Assembly: GCA_964603635.1 (NCBI GenBank)
Contig: CAZRVH010000015.1
Location: forward strand, 1 to 22,585
DNA length: 22,585 nt
DNA from: CAZRVH01 sp964603635
GTDB lineage: Bacteria; Patescibacteriota; Gracilibacteria; Peribacterales; Peribacteraceae
Direction: 5' to 3'
The notes beneath the pieces are model-generated. The model was given only the letters and a program-made list of their open reading frames with translations, ran no database searches and was not told the DNA's origin. Numbering within the stretch: position 1 is the stretch's first letter; each line of letters starts with the position of its first letter. Both the position numbers and the translations under genes were made by a program. This document shows, piece by piece, positions 14,296 to 21,787 of the stretch.

Positions 14296-15791
14296 TTGGG
14301 AACGGCGAGGGGGCTGTCTTTCAGGCAGTGGACACATTTCAGTTCCCACAGGCGGAACAGGTCCCTTTTCCCGAACATGTCATCCGACAGCGGCTTGTAG
14401 TACGTGAGAGGTGCGAAGAATTGGAAGGAAACGAAAGCGAGGGCTGCCAGTCCCAACAAAGCCCCTTCCTTCCTTCGTGCCGTGAGTTTCAAGCGGCCGA
14501 TCATATCGATCTCGTCGAAGACGATCGCGGCCAACAGCAAGCTGATCGTGAGCGGGATGAAATAGTGGTACAGGTACATCACGCGGGTGATCTGGCTCAC
14601 GGCCACCATGAACGAAAGGTAGATCGCCAAGAAGGTGAGCAGTCGGAAACGGTGCTTCAAATGCGTCGTCACGGGAAGCAGCAGGTGGCCCAACAGCAAG
14701 ACGAGCGAGAGGAAGACTCCCGTCAGCCCGATCGCCCATACGACGGGGTTGGATTGCAGGTACAGGTAGCGATAGCTGTTTCCGTCCGGGGTTTCCCAGC
14801 GGTAGCTGATGCTGCGCGCGCCGAACGGCCAGTAGAACCACGGGCTGCCGTTCTCGTCCGCCTTGCACAGGTCCAGGCGGGGAACGCCGCGCTGGTAGTG
14901 CCCGACGAAGTTGATGGAGTCGCGGAGCATGACGGGGAAGGCGAGCGGATTCCACACCTGGTGGTTTTGCAGGATGGACTCATACGCGGCCGATGCCTGG
15001 TAGTAGCCGTTGTCGGGCAGGCTGGAGACCACTTTGGATCCGATGCCGAAATGCAGCTGCCACACGCCGCAATACACGATCAGGAAGGCGGCGAAGCTTA
15101 TCCATGCGAAGCGCGCGAATGTTTTCCATTCTTTCCTCAGCGCCCATGCGAGCACGGGTACGAGCAAGATGAAGATGAGGCCGAAGGCCTTGGTGGCCAG
15201 CGTGAGTCCGAATGCCGCGCCGAACAGGAGGGATGCCCGACCGAACTTCTTTCGGTCGCCTTTCCATTCCAAAAGCAGAAGGAACGCCAGCACGGTCAGC
15301 GAACCGAAAAAGAGCAGCGTGGATTCCAGCATCGCGCTGCGGTTATGTACGATCATCGCGTTGTCCAACGCGTAGAAGAGCGTGAAGACGGTGGAGAGAA
15401 GCGTCTTGCGGGTGAGGTACCAGAAGATGCCAAACAGCACCGGTACCGTCAGCCAGGCGAGGAGCACGGGAAACAGCCTGTACCCCGCGAAGGAAAAGCC
15501 GGCCGGGGGATTGGTGGCGTAGTCGGTCCCGATGAATTGGTCGTCCACGGGGTTGGCGTTTACCAGCTTCTCGCCGAGCGCGATCATCATCTTTCCCAAG
15601 GGCGGATGCGGTTCCATGAAGTACACGCCGTTCAGGTACTTCTGCGCGCTTGCGATGTGGTAGTTTTCGTCCCAGAAGAGCGCCGCGGGATACGCGTAGT
15701 TGTGTACGATGGTGAAATATGAGAGGAACATCAAAAAGAACAGCGCGTATGTCTTCGGCCGTTCGCGGACTTCTTGGATGAGGGAGTGCAT
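14292..15791 (-). CDS. Protein O-mannosyltransferase-like GT39 (PMT family)
   Basis: The 499-residue polytopic protein carries PMT-family hallmarks. The first outer loop has WDENYH with D41-E42, and HPPLGK at residues 62-67 (full context YFMEPHPPLGKMMIALGE), matching the catalytic DE and HPPLGK of protein O-mannosyltransferases. A large central loop (QASAAYESILQNHQVWNPL and WFYWPFGARSISYRW) is also PMT-like. The reaction is transfer of mannose from polyprenyl-phosphate mannose to Ser/Thr of exported proteins. It is first of a two-gene operon with the Gpi18-like enzyme. The ATG at 15791 is preferred over 15836, because TACACT lies 7 nt before it and the longer N-terminus spans that promoter. 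Confidence 0.87.
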   Translation of the reverse strand: MHSLIQEVRERPKTYALFFLMFLSYFTIVHNYAYPAALFWDENYHIASAQKYLNGVYFMEPHPPLGKMMIALGEKLVNANPVDDQFIGTDYATNPPAGFSFAGYRLFPVLLAWLTVPVLFGIFWYLTRKTLLSTVFTLFYALDNAMIVHNRSAMLESTLLFFGSLTVLAFLLLLEWKGDRKKFGRASLLFGAAFGLTLATKAFGLIFILLVPVLAWALRKEWKTFARFAWISFAAFLIVYCGVWQLHFGIGSKVVSSLPDNGYYQASAAYESILQNHQVWNPLAFPVMLRDSINFVGHYQRGVPRLDLCKADENGSPWFYWPFGARSISYRWETPDGNSYRYLYLQSNPVVWAIGLTGVFLSLVLLLGHLLLPVTTHLKHRFRLLTFLAIYLSFMVAVSQITRVMYLYHYFIPLTISLLLAAIVFDEIDMIGRLKLTARRKEGALLGLAALAFVSFQFFAPLTYYKPLSDDMFGKRDLFRLWELKCVHCLKDSPLAVPK

Positions 15792-15798
15792 GCGTGGA

Positions 15799-15827
15799 AG
15801 TGTAACGGGAACCGACCGTATCTCCAA
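15799..15827 (-). promoter_or_regulatory. Promoter of the PMT-like operon
   Basis: Minus-strand TTGGAG (plus 15822-15827), a 17-bp spacer and TACACT (plus 15799-15804). The ATG follows after only 7 nt, so the transcript is leaderless or nearly so. Confidence 0.55.
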
Positions 15828-15852
15828 TTGAAACAAGGAATGGGTTATCCCG

Positions 15853-15881
15853 TGGATATGATCAGTAGACGGTGGTAGACT
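15853..15881 (+). promoter_or_regulatory. Promoter of the HD phosphohydrolase gene
   Basis: TGGATA (15853-15858), a 17-bp spacer and TAGACT (15876-15881) with an extended TGG immediately before it; the ATG is 11 nt downstream. Confidence 0.55.
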
Positions 15882-15892
15882 CCTAAACTTTC

Positions 15893-16462
15893 ATGAAAGA
15901 ATTCATCGACGCGGCATTGCAGGCGGGTGAGCTCAAGAAATTGAAGCGAGCGGGGTGGAGACGGCACGGCATCGAGGATGACCGAAGGGAGTCAGTGGCC
16001 GACCATTCCTTTCGTTGCGAATTCATCGCCATGGTTCTTCCTCATGAGATCGAAGTGAATAGGGATCGTGTCATGCGGCTTATGAAAGTCCATGATTTGC
16101 CGGAAGGATTTCCAGAAGTGGGTGACATCACCCCGCATGACAAAATCGATCTCGGTGCAAAATTCCAATTGGAAAAAAATGCCATGGAAAGGCTTTGCGA
16201 AGGGTTGTCCGACGGCAATGAATTACTTGAATTGTGGATGGAATACGAAAACAGGGAGACTCCGGAATCCCTTGTGGCGCATGACATCGACAAGCTTGAG
16301 ATGGCATTGCAGGCATTAGAATATGAGCAATCGCATGGTATCGATCTCGGCGAGTTCTTCACGGATTCGGCATCGAAAATAAAGCATCCTTCGCTGCGCA
16401 AGATGTTTGAAGAAATCATGTCAAGAAGGCCCTCGTTAAGCACGCATGATTGGGTTATTTAA
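15893..16462 (+). CDS. HD-domain phosphohydrolase (YfbR/HDDC2-like 5'-deoxynucleotidase family)
   Basis: The 189-residue protein has the HD metal site: H38 in SVADHSF, H67-D68 in MKVHDLPEGFPEVGDITP, and D131/D133 in AHDIDKLEMALQALEYE. The ordering, and the GW-R-GI...SVADHS and WxEYExxETPES blocks, match the YfbR/HDDC2 group, which removes the 5'-phosphate from deoxynucleoside monophosphates using a divalent metal. Length is close to the family's roughly 200. In a CPR cell this could serve nucleotide salvage. It looks more AT-rich in codon choice than its neighbours. It has its own promoter and a CTCCTAAACTTTC tract, not an SD, before the ATG. Confidence 0.85.
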   Translation: MKEFIDAALQAGELKKLKRAGWRRHGIEDDRRESVADHSFRCEFIAMVLPHEIEVNRDRVMRLMKVHDLPEGFPEVGDITPHDKIDLGAKFQLEKNAMERLCEGLSDGNELLELWMEYENRETPESLVAHDIDKLEMALQALEYEQSHGIDLGEFFTDSASKIKHPSLRKMFEEIMSRRPSLSTHDWVI

Positions 16463-16486
16463 AGTGTTTTACGATATCCTGATGCA

Positions 16487-16515
16487 TTGATAAAAACACC
16501 GGAAAATGCTATAAT
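16487..16515 (+). promoter_or_regulatory. Strong promoter of the PrsW-like gene
   Basis: TTGATA (16487-16492), a 17-bp spacer and TATAAT (16510-16515) preceded by TGC (extended -10). The ATG at 16524 is 8 nt past the -10, so the mRNA should be leaderless. Confidence 0.8.
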
Positions 16516-16523
16516 AATGGGAT

Positions 16524-17885
16524 ATGTCCGAACCTGCCTTCAGCCTTCTTTCCGGCAAATCCCTTCTCGTCCTGAGCGCCGTCTTGGCGGTCGCGGGCGT
16601 GGATTTGATGCAGAGGTTCCGTCACCGCAAGACCCACCTGCTGTTCGCCGTATTCCTTGGGACGGCGTTGTCGTTCGGGCTCATGCGCATGACATCGATC
16701 ATGCTCCAGCCCGCGCATGCGGAGAATCCCTTCGTCATGGCCGCGGGAGTCGTCCTTGTGGCATTGCTGTGGAAAACGCTCTTCGGCCCTTGGGAAGTGC
16801 AAACGAAGGGTGCCATCCTGGGTACGTTTCTGTTTTGGCTCGCCTTGAATATCTTCAAGGACGATACGCCCGACGAAGCACGCGTACATCTCCTTGCCGC
16901 CGGGACGGCGCTCGTCCCCGCGATTATCTGGTGCAGGATGTTCCTGAAATACCATAGCGAACGCAGGGCGGTGGTCGTGTTGTTCTTCCTGGCCGGCATC
17001 CTTTCCACGGTGCCCATCCTCTTTTATGACACGCTGGTGCGCAGCGGCGCCGAACTCGATTTCTTTTTCTTAACCATCAAGCCCCAGAGCTTCAGTTCCG
17101 CCGCCCAGTCGTTCGTCGCCTCGTTTGCCCCGGAATCGGCGGGGGTGCAGCGCGCCGTGTTTGTCAGCCTCGTGACGTTCATGCTCGTCGGGTTCATCGA
17201 GGAGGTCAGCAAGTATTGGGTCTCGTCCCGCAGCGGCAGGTCGTTGTTCTCCAGCATCGATGACGTGATGCAGCTCTCCATCATGAGCGCCATCGGCTTC
17301 GCGTTCGCGGAGAACATCATCAACCCCGTGTACTTCACCGCCTTCGTCCGGGATTTCCTGTTGCATGAAGCCGCGCCGGACTTGTCCGGATTCTTCGCCA
17401 ACGTGCTCGGCCGGTCCGTGCTTACCAGCATGGTGCACATCGTATCGACGGGCGTGATGGGATACTTCCTGGGGATGTCCATTTTCGCCTCGTCATACCT
17501 GGAAGAGCGGCATTCGCAGGGAAAGACGTACAAGCTGATTTCATTCCTGCACGGCATCCTGCGTATCCGCGAGGCATCGATCTTCCGCACGCAGATGATC
17601 CTGACGGGATTGCTGTGCGCCATCGTGATCCACGGCATGTTCAACTTCATCGTCACCCTTCCGGATCTGCTGCCCGGCAATCCGCAGGATCTCGGCGACT
17701 TCTGGCCGACGCTGCCTTCCCCGTTGGCGAAATTCCCGCTGTTGCTCATTCCGTCGCTTGTGTATGTCGTCGGCGGATTCTGGCTCCTGACGACCCTTTT
17801 CATGAGGACGGATGCCATGAGGGAGCGCGGGCACTTGCTTCGCAAGGAAGTGCTGGCGGATAAAGACGAGTCCGAAGCGGAGTGA
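16524..17885 (+). CDS. PrsW-family intramembrane protease
   Basis: The 453-residue protein with about ten membrane helices has the PrsW signatures: EExxK at E226-E227-K230 (GFIEEVSKYW), FAFAENIINPVYF after it, H305 in SMVHIVSTGVMGYFLGM, and H370 in IHGMFNFIVTLPDL. These acidic and histidine residues in membrane segments define the glutamic-type intramembrane CAAX/PrsW proteases, which cut membrane proteins such as anti-sigma factors. It is longer than Bacillus PrsW (about 220 residues) because of extra N-terminal helices. No sigma or anti-sigma gene is nearby, so the substrate is unknown. A secreted-protein processing gene (S41) follows on the same strand. Confidence 0.88.
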   Translation: MSEPAFSLLSGKSLLVLSAVLAVAGVDLMQRFRHRKTHLLFAVFLGTALSFGLMRMTSIMLQPAHAENPFVMAAGVVLVALLWKTLFGPWEVQTKGAILGTFLFWLALNIFKDDTPDEARVHLLAAGTALVPAIIWCRMFLKYHSERRAVVVLFFLAGILSTVPILFYDTLVRSGAELDFFFLTIKPQSFSSAAQSFVASFAPESAGVQRAVFVSLVTFMLVGFIEEVSKYWVSSRSGRSLFSSIDDVMQLSIMSAIGFAFAENIINPVYFTAFVRDFLLHEAAPDLSGFFANVLGRSVLTSMVHIVSTGVMGYFLGMSIFASSYLEERHSQGKTYKLISFLHGILRIREASIFRTQMILTGLLCAIVIHGMFNFIVTLPDLLPGNPQDLGDFWPTLPSPLAKFPLLLIPSLVYVVGGFWLLTTLFMRTDAMRERGHLLRKEVLADKDESEAE

Positions 17886-17894
17886 GCGTACGGA

Positions 17895-17959
17895 GGGGGC
17901 CTTAATCTATGACGTGTTTGGCGTGCCAAAAAACAAGGCAACTTTCTGTACGGTCCCCC
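17895..17959. promoter_or_regulatory. Palindromic elements upstream of the S41 protease gene
   Basis: The gap holds a short GGGGG/CCCCC inverted pair (17895-17899 and 17955-17959) enclosing the palindrome TTTGGC-GT-GCCAAA (17917-17930). It could be an operator, or a terminator acting on either neighbour; the U-tract is missing on the plus strand. Confidence 0.3.
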
Positions 17960-17968
17960 GGGGTAGGG

Positions 17969-17974
17969 TAGAAT
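17969..17974 (+). promoter_or_regulatory. -10 box of the S41 protease gene
   Basis: TAGAAT at 17969-17974 would start transcription near 17981 and exclude the ATG at 17973, leaving the ATG at 18021. A CTTCCT/AGGAAG hairpin lies in the resulting short leader. Confidence 0.45.
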
Positions 17975-18020
17975 GAACGGGTCTTCCTCTTATAGAAGGA
18001 AGTTTTTTCTCCACATCCCC

Positions 18021-19622
18021 ATGTTCTTCCGCCGTCTCGCGGTGACCGCCGCGCTTGTCCTCCTTCCGGCTACCGCGCTCGGCGCCACCGTTTCCGAAAC
18101 GCTGCGCACGCCCGATTCCGAAGCCGTCACCCGCGGGGATTTCATCCGCAGCGCCGTGACCGTGCTGGGACTTTCGGCGTCCGAAGAGGGTGATCTGGGC
18201 TTCAAGAGGCCCGTGCCGAAAAACCTTCAGCCCTACGTGCGCGCCGCGAAAGAGAAGGGCGCGCTGAGCGTCTTCGGTTCGGACCTGGCTCTCACGAAGT
18301 CTATGACGCGCGGCGAAGCCGTGCAGGTGTTGGTGAAGCTCAGCGGATTGTCCGCCAAGGGAAAGATGGCGTCGTACACGGATATCAAAAAGGGATCCGA
18401 CCTTGAAAAGGCGGTGAACATCGCCGTGTCCGCGGGATGGATCAAGCCCTTGCGAACCAATTCGTTCGGGGCCGGCGTGACGATGAAAGGCGGGGATGTC
18501 CGCCTGCTGTTGCGAAACGTCGTTGGCGAAAAGTCCGGTCCCAGCGATAGTCCCCGCATGAAAGTGAAGGTGAAGATCAATCTTCCGACCGAGCCCCCGA
18601 AGGGAGACGTGTTAAAGAACGTATGGCAGCTTCTGAACAAAGATTACTTGTACCATGACCGCATCGATCCCGAGAAGGCGGGATTGGATTCCGTCGAGGC
18701 GGTCGTGAACAGCGTGAACGACCCGTATACCACGTTCATGCCGCCGTCCGAGTCCAAGAATTTCCAGGATACGCTGCATGGCGAGGTTGTGGGCATAGGG
18801 GCACAGGTAGAGATCGTCGGGGGAATCCTGACGGTCACGACCCCCCTGAAGGATTCGCCCGCCGAGAAGGCCGGGGTGAAGCCGGGAGACCAAATCCTGA
18901 AGGTGGACGGTGCCGTTATCACCGGCCTATCGCTCACGGATGCGGTATCCAAGATCCGCGGAGCGGCCGGAACCAGCGTGACGCTGACCATCAGCCGCAA
19001 TGACGCCCAGTTCGACGTGACCATCACCCGCGCGACGGTGTTCCTTCCGGAAATCACCCTTACCGAACAGGGAGATACGACGATCATCCGCATCATGCAG
19101 TTCGGCGACCAGACCAGGAACAAGGTCCGCGCCCTTTTGACCGATGTCGGCCAGGATCCGCCGAAGGGCCTCATCCTGGACCTTCGCAATAATCCCGGGG
19201 GATACCTGGAAGTGGCGGGCGAAGTACTCAGCGCGTTCTTCCCGAAGGGGTCGGCGTACGTGCATATCAAGACGCGCAAGCAGGAATACGACGACCTGAC
19301 GCAGAAGGATCAATTGATCCCGACGGATATCCCCATGTACGTGCTTGTCAACGAGGGGTCGGCTTCCGCTTCCGAAATCGTCGCGGGTGCCCTGCAGGAC
19401 GCCAAGCGCGCGAAGGTCTTGGGTCAGAAATCCTTCGGAAAGGGGACGGTGCAGGAAGTGCTCCAGTTCACCGATGGATCGAGCCTGAAGATGACCATCG
19501 CGGAATGGTTCACACCCATGCAGAACAAGATCAACGGAGTGGGCGTCATCCCGGACATCCAAGTGCAGAACACGGGCGACCGCGACGAACAGCTGCTGAA
19601 AGCGTTGGAGTTGTTGCGATGA
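18021..19622 (+). CDS. S41 carboxyl-terminal processing protease with SLH-like N-terminal region
   Basis: The 533-residue exported protease starts at 18021 with signal peptide MFFRRLAVTAALVLLPATALGA. Residues about 30-165 contain repeated TRGDFIRSAVTVLGL, TRGEAVQVLVKLSGL and YTDI..AVNIAVSAGWI segments resembling S-layer-homology repeats, which usually bind cell-wall polymer. A PDZ domain follows (about 245-340, VEIVGGILTVTTPLKDSPAEKAGVKPGDQILKVDG). Then comes the S41 catalytic core with LDLRNNPGG, the nucleophile S449 in GSASASEI, and K474 in FGKGTVQ. The Ser-Lys spacing of 25 fits CtpA/CtpB. It likely trims or degrades exported proteins at the cell surface. SLH plus CTP is a recurrent combination in CPR-type genomes, stated as inference. 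Confidence 0.93.
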   Translation: MFFRRLAVTAALVLLPATALGATVSETLRTPDSEAVTRGDFIRSAVTVLGLSASEEGDLGFKRPVPKNLQPYVRAAKEKGALSVFGSDLALTKSMTRGEAVQVLVKLSGLSAKGKMASYTDIKKGSDLEKAVNIAVSAGWIKPLRTNSFGAGVTMKGGDVRLLLRNVVGEKSGPSDSPRMKVKVKINLPTEPPKGDVLKNVWQLLNKDYLYHDRIDPEKAGLDSVEAVVNSVNDPYTTFMPPSESKNFQDTLHGEVVGIGAQVEIVGGILTVTTPLKDSPAEKAGVKPGDQILKVDGAVITGLSLTDAVSKIRGAAGTSVTLTISRNDAQFDVTITRATVFLPEITLTEQGDTTIIRIMQFGDQTRNKVRALLTDVGQDPPKGLILDLRNNPGGYLEVAGEVLSAFFPKGSAYVHIKTRKQEYDDLTQKDQLIPTDIPMYVLVNEGSASASEIVAGALQDAKRAKVLGQKSFGKGTVQEVLQFTDGSSLKMTIAEWFTPMQNKINGVGVIPDIQVQNTGDRDEQLLKALELLR

Positions 19623-19702
19623 GGTTATGGGTGACGGGTTATGAAATTTTTGATTGTCACAATCGTCTTTTGATACATGATTGTCACTATCACCCATAAC
19701 CT
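19622..19702. repeat. Inverted repeat with internal palindrome and direct repeats
   Basis: AGGTTATGGGTGA (19622-19634, beginning in the S41 stop codon) and its exact complement (19690-19702) are 55 nt apart. Inside are GGTTATG repeated at 19637-19643, GATTGTCAC twice (19652-19660 and 19679-19687), and the palindrome GATTGT-C-ACAATC (19652-19664). It lies between two co-directional genes. A TATAAC at 19702-19707 with TTGTCA 15 bp upstream may promote the next gene. Confidence 0.65.
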
Positions 19703-19760
19703 ATAACCTTGTTCGGTCATTCATTTGCATGCATTCGATTTACCTCCTCTCAACCCACCC

Positions 19761-20888
19761 ATGCGACACATTGCCGAGTCCCTCCTCCGGTCCGCCAGCG
19801 AAGGTCCCTGCGTCACCATCATCCTTCCTTTGCTAAAGGAGCCGGGGCACGCCGACGAGAACGCGGCGAGGTTGCACCGCATCTTGGATGACGTGGAGAA
19901 CAAGTTGGAAGAATTCGGATTGGAAGGAAGGGCAAAGGGCCAGTATGTTTCCGCGGCAAGGAATTTCGCGGACGAGCAATTGAAGTCCCCTCCGGCCGAC
20001 AGCACGCTCATCCTGTACGTATCTTCCACGGTGTTCCAGATCTACATGCTTCCTCAGGAAACGGAAGAGTCCGTATCGATCGGGTCGCACTTCTATCTCA
20101 CGCCTCTCTTGTCCGATGAAGCGGAGGCGTTGCAGTACTTCGTGCTTGCGATGAGCAAGAAGAAGGCGACGCTCTTCGAAGTGAAAGGACGTTCCATCAT
20201 GGTTCGCGAAGTCGATGGCATGCCTGCAAGCGTCGAAGACGCCTTCAAGGGAATGGAGCACACCGACAGGCAGGTCAATTTCCACAGCACGGGAAACGGC
20301 ACGGCCGCGTTCCACGGCGACGGGGGAGAGAAAGACCAGCAGGAAATCGAAATGACGGTGTACATCAAGGCCGTCGTGAACAGTGCGCATACCTTGCTGC
20401 ACGAATCGAAACTCCCCCTCGTGTTCGCCGGCGTCACGGAGGAATACGGCATCTTCAAGAAGTTCGATGAATCGGGAATGCTTCTCGACGAATTCATCAA
20501 GGGCAATCCGGACATGACCATGAAGGAAGAACTGTTGGAGAAGTCCCGTCCCATCGTCGAAATGAAAATGAAGGAGGATCGCACGCAGCTTGCCGAGGCA
20601 TTCGGCAATGCCGCGGCGAACCAGAAAGGAGTGGACAGCATCGACGAAGTGTTGAAGGCGGCGGTCGAGGCAAGGGTCGATACCCTTTTCCTGAAGCGCG
20701 GCGCGGCGGAGTGGGGGATCGTGCAGGAGAACGGGGATTCCATCGTGCATACGGCCAAGGAAAACGGCGATGAGGACTTGCTCAGCGTTGCCGCTTCCTG
20801 GACCCTGAGAAACGGCGGAAACGTCGTTTTCTTCCCGGAAGACGAAATGCCCGGAAAAAGCCCGATGGCGGCTATTCTCAGGTATTGA
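19761..20888 (+). CDS. Bacterial archaeo-eukaryotic release factor-like protein (baeRF family)
   Basis: The 375-residue protein reads as an eRF1-like three-part protein. An N-terminal alpha/beta region (MRHIAESLL...FADEQLKS) is followed by the core FYLTPLLSDEAEALQYFVLAMSKKKATLFEVKGRSIMVREVDGMPASVEDAF. A C-terminal L7Ae-like part follows: GVDSIDEVLKAAVEARVDTLFLKRGAAEWGIV...VVFFPEDEMPGKSPMAAILRY. This matches bacterial eRF1 relatives (baeRF). No GGQ peptide-release motif is present, so ordinary termination is unlikely; ribosome binding, rescue or hibernation is inferred. The ATG at 19761 is chosen because MRHIAESLL starts the conserved fold. The upstream tract ACCTCCTCTCAACCCACCC is pyrimidine-rich. 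The neighbour rpsU supports a translation role. Confidence 0.78.
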   Translation: MRHIAESLLRSASEGPCVTIILPLLKEPGHADENAARLHRILDDVENKLEEFGLEGRAKGQYVSAARNFADEQLKSPPADSTLILYVSSTVFQIYMLPQETEESVSIGSHFYLTPLLSDEAEALQYFVLAMSKKKATLFEVKGRSIMVREVDGMPASVEDAFKGMEHTDRQVNFHSTGNGTAAFHGDGGEKDQQEIEMTVYIKAVVNSAHTLLHESKLPLVFAGVTEEYGIFKKFDESGMLLDEFIKGNPDMTMKEELLEKSRPIVEMKMKEDRTQLAEAFGNAAANQKGVDSIDEVLKAAVEARVDTLFLKRGAAEWGIVQENGDSIVHTAKENGDEDLLSVAASWTLRNGGNVVFFPEDEMPGKSPMAAILRY

Positions 20889-20906
20889 TGGAGCTTGCAA
20901 CGCTTC

Positions 20907-20959
20907 GGAAGCTTCAAAAGGATTGGCCTAAACAGGGCCTTGCCAAGCTTTCCAAGCTT
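20907..20959. repeat. AAGCTT-word inverted repeat between baeRF and rpsU
   Basis: GGAAGCTT (20907-20914) faces AAGCTTTCC (20945-20953), and AAGCTT repeats at 20954-20959. A GGCC/GGCC pair lies inside. It could terminate baeRF transcription; it shares its words with the elements at 2079-2176 and 3376-3510. Confidence 0.45.
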
Positions 20960-20978
20960 TTATCCTGGCAAAAACATC

Positions 20979-21007
20979 TTGCATCCTCCTTTCCTTTCCC
21001 TTACCAT
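20979..21007 (+). promoter_or_regulatory. Promoter of rpsU
   Basis: TTGCAT (20979-20984), a 17-bp C/T-rich spacer and TACCAT (21002-21007), 11 nt before the ATG. Confidence 0.45.
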
Positions 21008-21018
21008 CCCCGCACCTT

Positions 21019-21234
21019 ATGGCAATCCATGCCCACAAACACGGCGAAGAGTCCAATGACCGTCTGCAGCAGCGCTTCAAGCAGCAGGTGCAGAAGTCGG
21101 GACTGATCAAGATGCTCCGCGAGCGCGGCGTCTTCAAGCGCAGCCCGAACAAGCGTCTTCAGCGCAAGCGCGCATTGAAGCGCGAGGGATTCCGCGTGGA
21201 GAACCGCAAGAAGAAGTTTTACTCGAACATGTAA
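21019..21234 (+). CDS. rpsU: 30S ribosomal protein bS21
   Basis: The 71-residue, strongly basic protein (VQKSGLIKMLRERGVFKRSPNKRLQRKRALKREGFRVENRKKKF) is bS21. It binds near the 3' end of 16S rRNA and the anti-SD on the small subunit. The length is typical. It has no Shine-Dalgarno site; the start is preceded by CCCCGCACCTT. It stands alone with its own promoter and intrinsic terminator, downstream of baeRF. Because bS21 influences how strongly ribosomes depend on the SD, its presence fits the SD-poor character of nearby genes; this link is inference. Confidence 0.95.
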   Translation: MAIHAHKHGEESNDRLQQRFKQQVQKSGLIKMLRERGVFKRSPNKRLQRKRALKREGFRVENRKKKFYSNM

Positions 21235-21254
21235 TCCTCCCCGCATCGATTTTC

Positions 21255-21279
21255 AAACGCTCCGAAAGGGGCGTTTTTT
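21255..21279 (+). terminator. Intrinsic terminator of rpsU
   Basis: The 9-bp stem AAACGCTCC (21255-21263) and GGGGCGTTT (21268-21276), with one G-U pair, has a GAAA tetraloop and runs into a tract of six T. Confidence 0.93.
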
Positions 21280-21307
21280 ATTGCCTATGGGTGTATGCTT
21301 TGCACAG

Positions 21308-21703
21308 ATGGAACCGTTAGAGTCTGTCATCAGTGGGGCGGAAGGATGGACGGCTGCTTTGGCTCACTATGCGCAGGTCCATACGCCTGACATAGGGGCT
21401 GATGAGACCGTTACGAGGATCAATCGGTTGATTGAGCTCTGCGACAAATCCTTTGGCAATTGCATCATGAATGTGGGAGCATCGAGTCCGAGTGCATTCA
21501 GCAGAGTCATCGAGGGGATCCTGAACGTGAATGAGGCGATCGATAGCATCCTCGTGCGTTGTCCGGGAGAGCCGCTTCGGCAACGGGCTTTGGAGGCAAG
21601 GGGAAGGAACGAGTGCCGTCTTTCGGAAATGCGCAGGCGTGCGGAGGAATGCGCATCTTTGGACGAGAGTCTGAGAAACATGTTTCCTCCCGATTGGTTA
21701 TGA
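21308..21703 (+). CDS. Hypothetical protein, unrecognised, helix-rich
   Basis: I do not recognise this 131-residue protein (MEPLESVISGAEGWTAALAHYAQ...). It is predicted to be mostly helical from its heptad-like Leu/Ala/Arg pattern. It has five cysteines and an Arg/Glu-rich stretch (LRQRALEARGRNECRLSEMRRRAEE), and no signal peptide or membrane span. The frame is open back to 21281, but that part is the rpsU terminator tail, and TATGCT ends before the ATG at 21308. No SD is visible. It is convergent with the next small gene. Coding status rests on ORF length and position, so it could be spurious. Confidence 0.55.
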   Translation: MEPLESVISGAEGWTAALAHYAQVHTPDIGADETVTRINRLIELCDKSFGNCIMNVGASSPSAFSRVIEGILNVNEAIDSILVRCPGEPLRQRALEARGRNECRLSEMRRRAEECASLDESLRNMFPPDWL

Positions 21704-21713
21704 CGCGTGCATG

Positions 21714-21749
21714 AAAAAGCCGCCATCCTTCCCGGGGAAGAGTGGCGGC
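21714..21749 (-). terminator. Intrinsic terminator of the 22300 gene
   Basis: GCCGCCA/TGGCGGC (arms 21719-21725 and 21743-21749) enclose an inner CTTCC/GGAAG pairing. Read on the minus strand the hairpin is followed by TTTTT (21718-21714). On the plus strand it also lies just after the 21308 gene, but without a U-tract. Confidence 0.88.
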
Positions 21750-21787
21750 ATTGGCTGCATTTCGGGCGCGGTGTGGCCCGAAGTAAC

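Noticed and set aside
14328..15722. 464-codon plus-strand ORF opposite the PMT-like gene
   Set aside because: It is Glu/Gln-rich with no domain, while the minus strand has PMT motifs and membrane helices.
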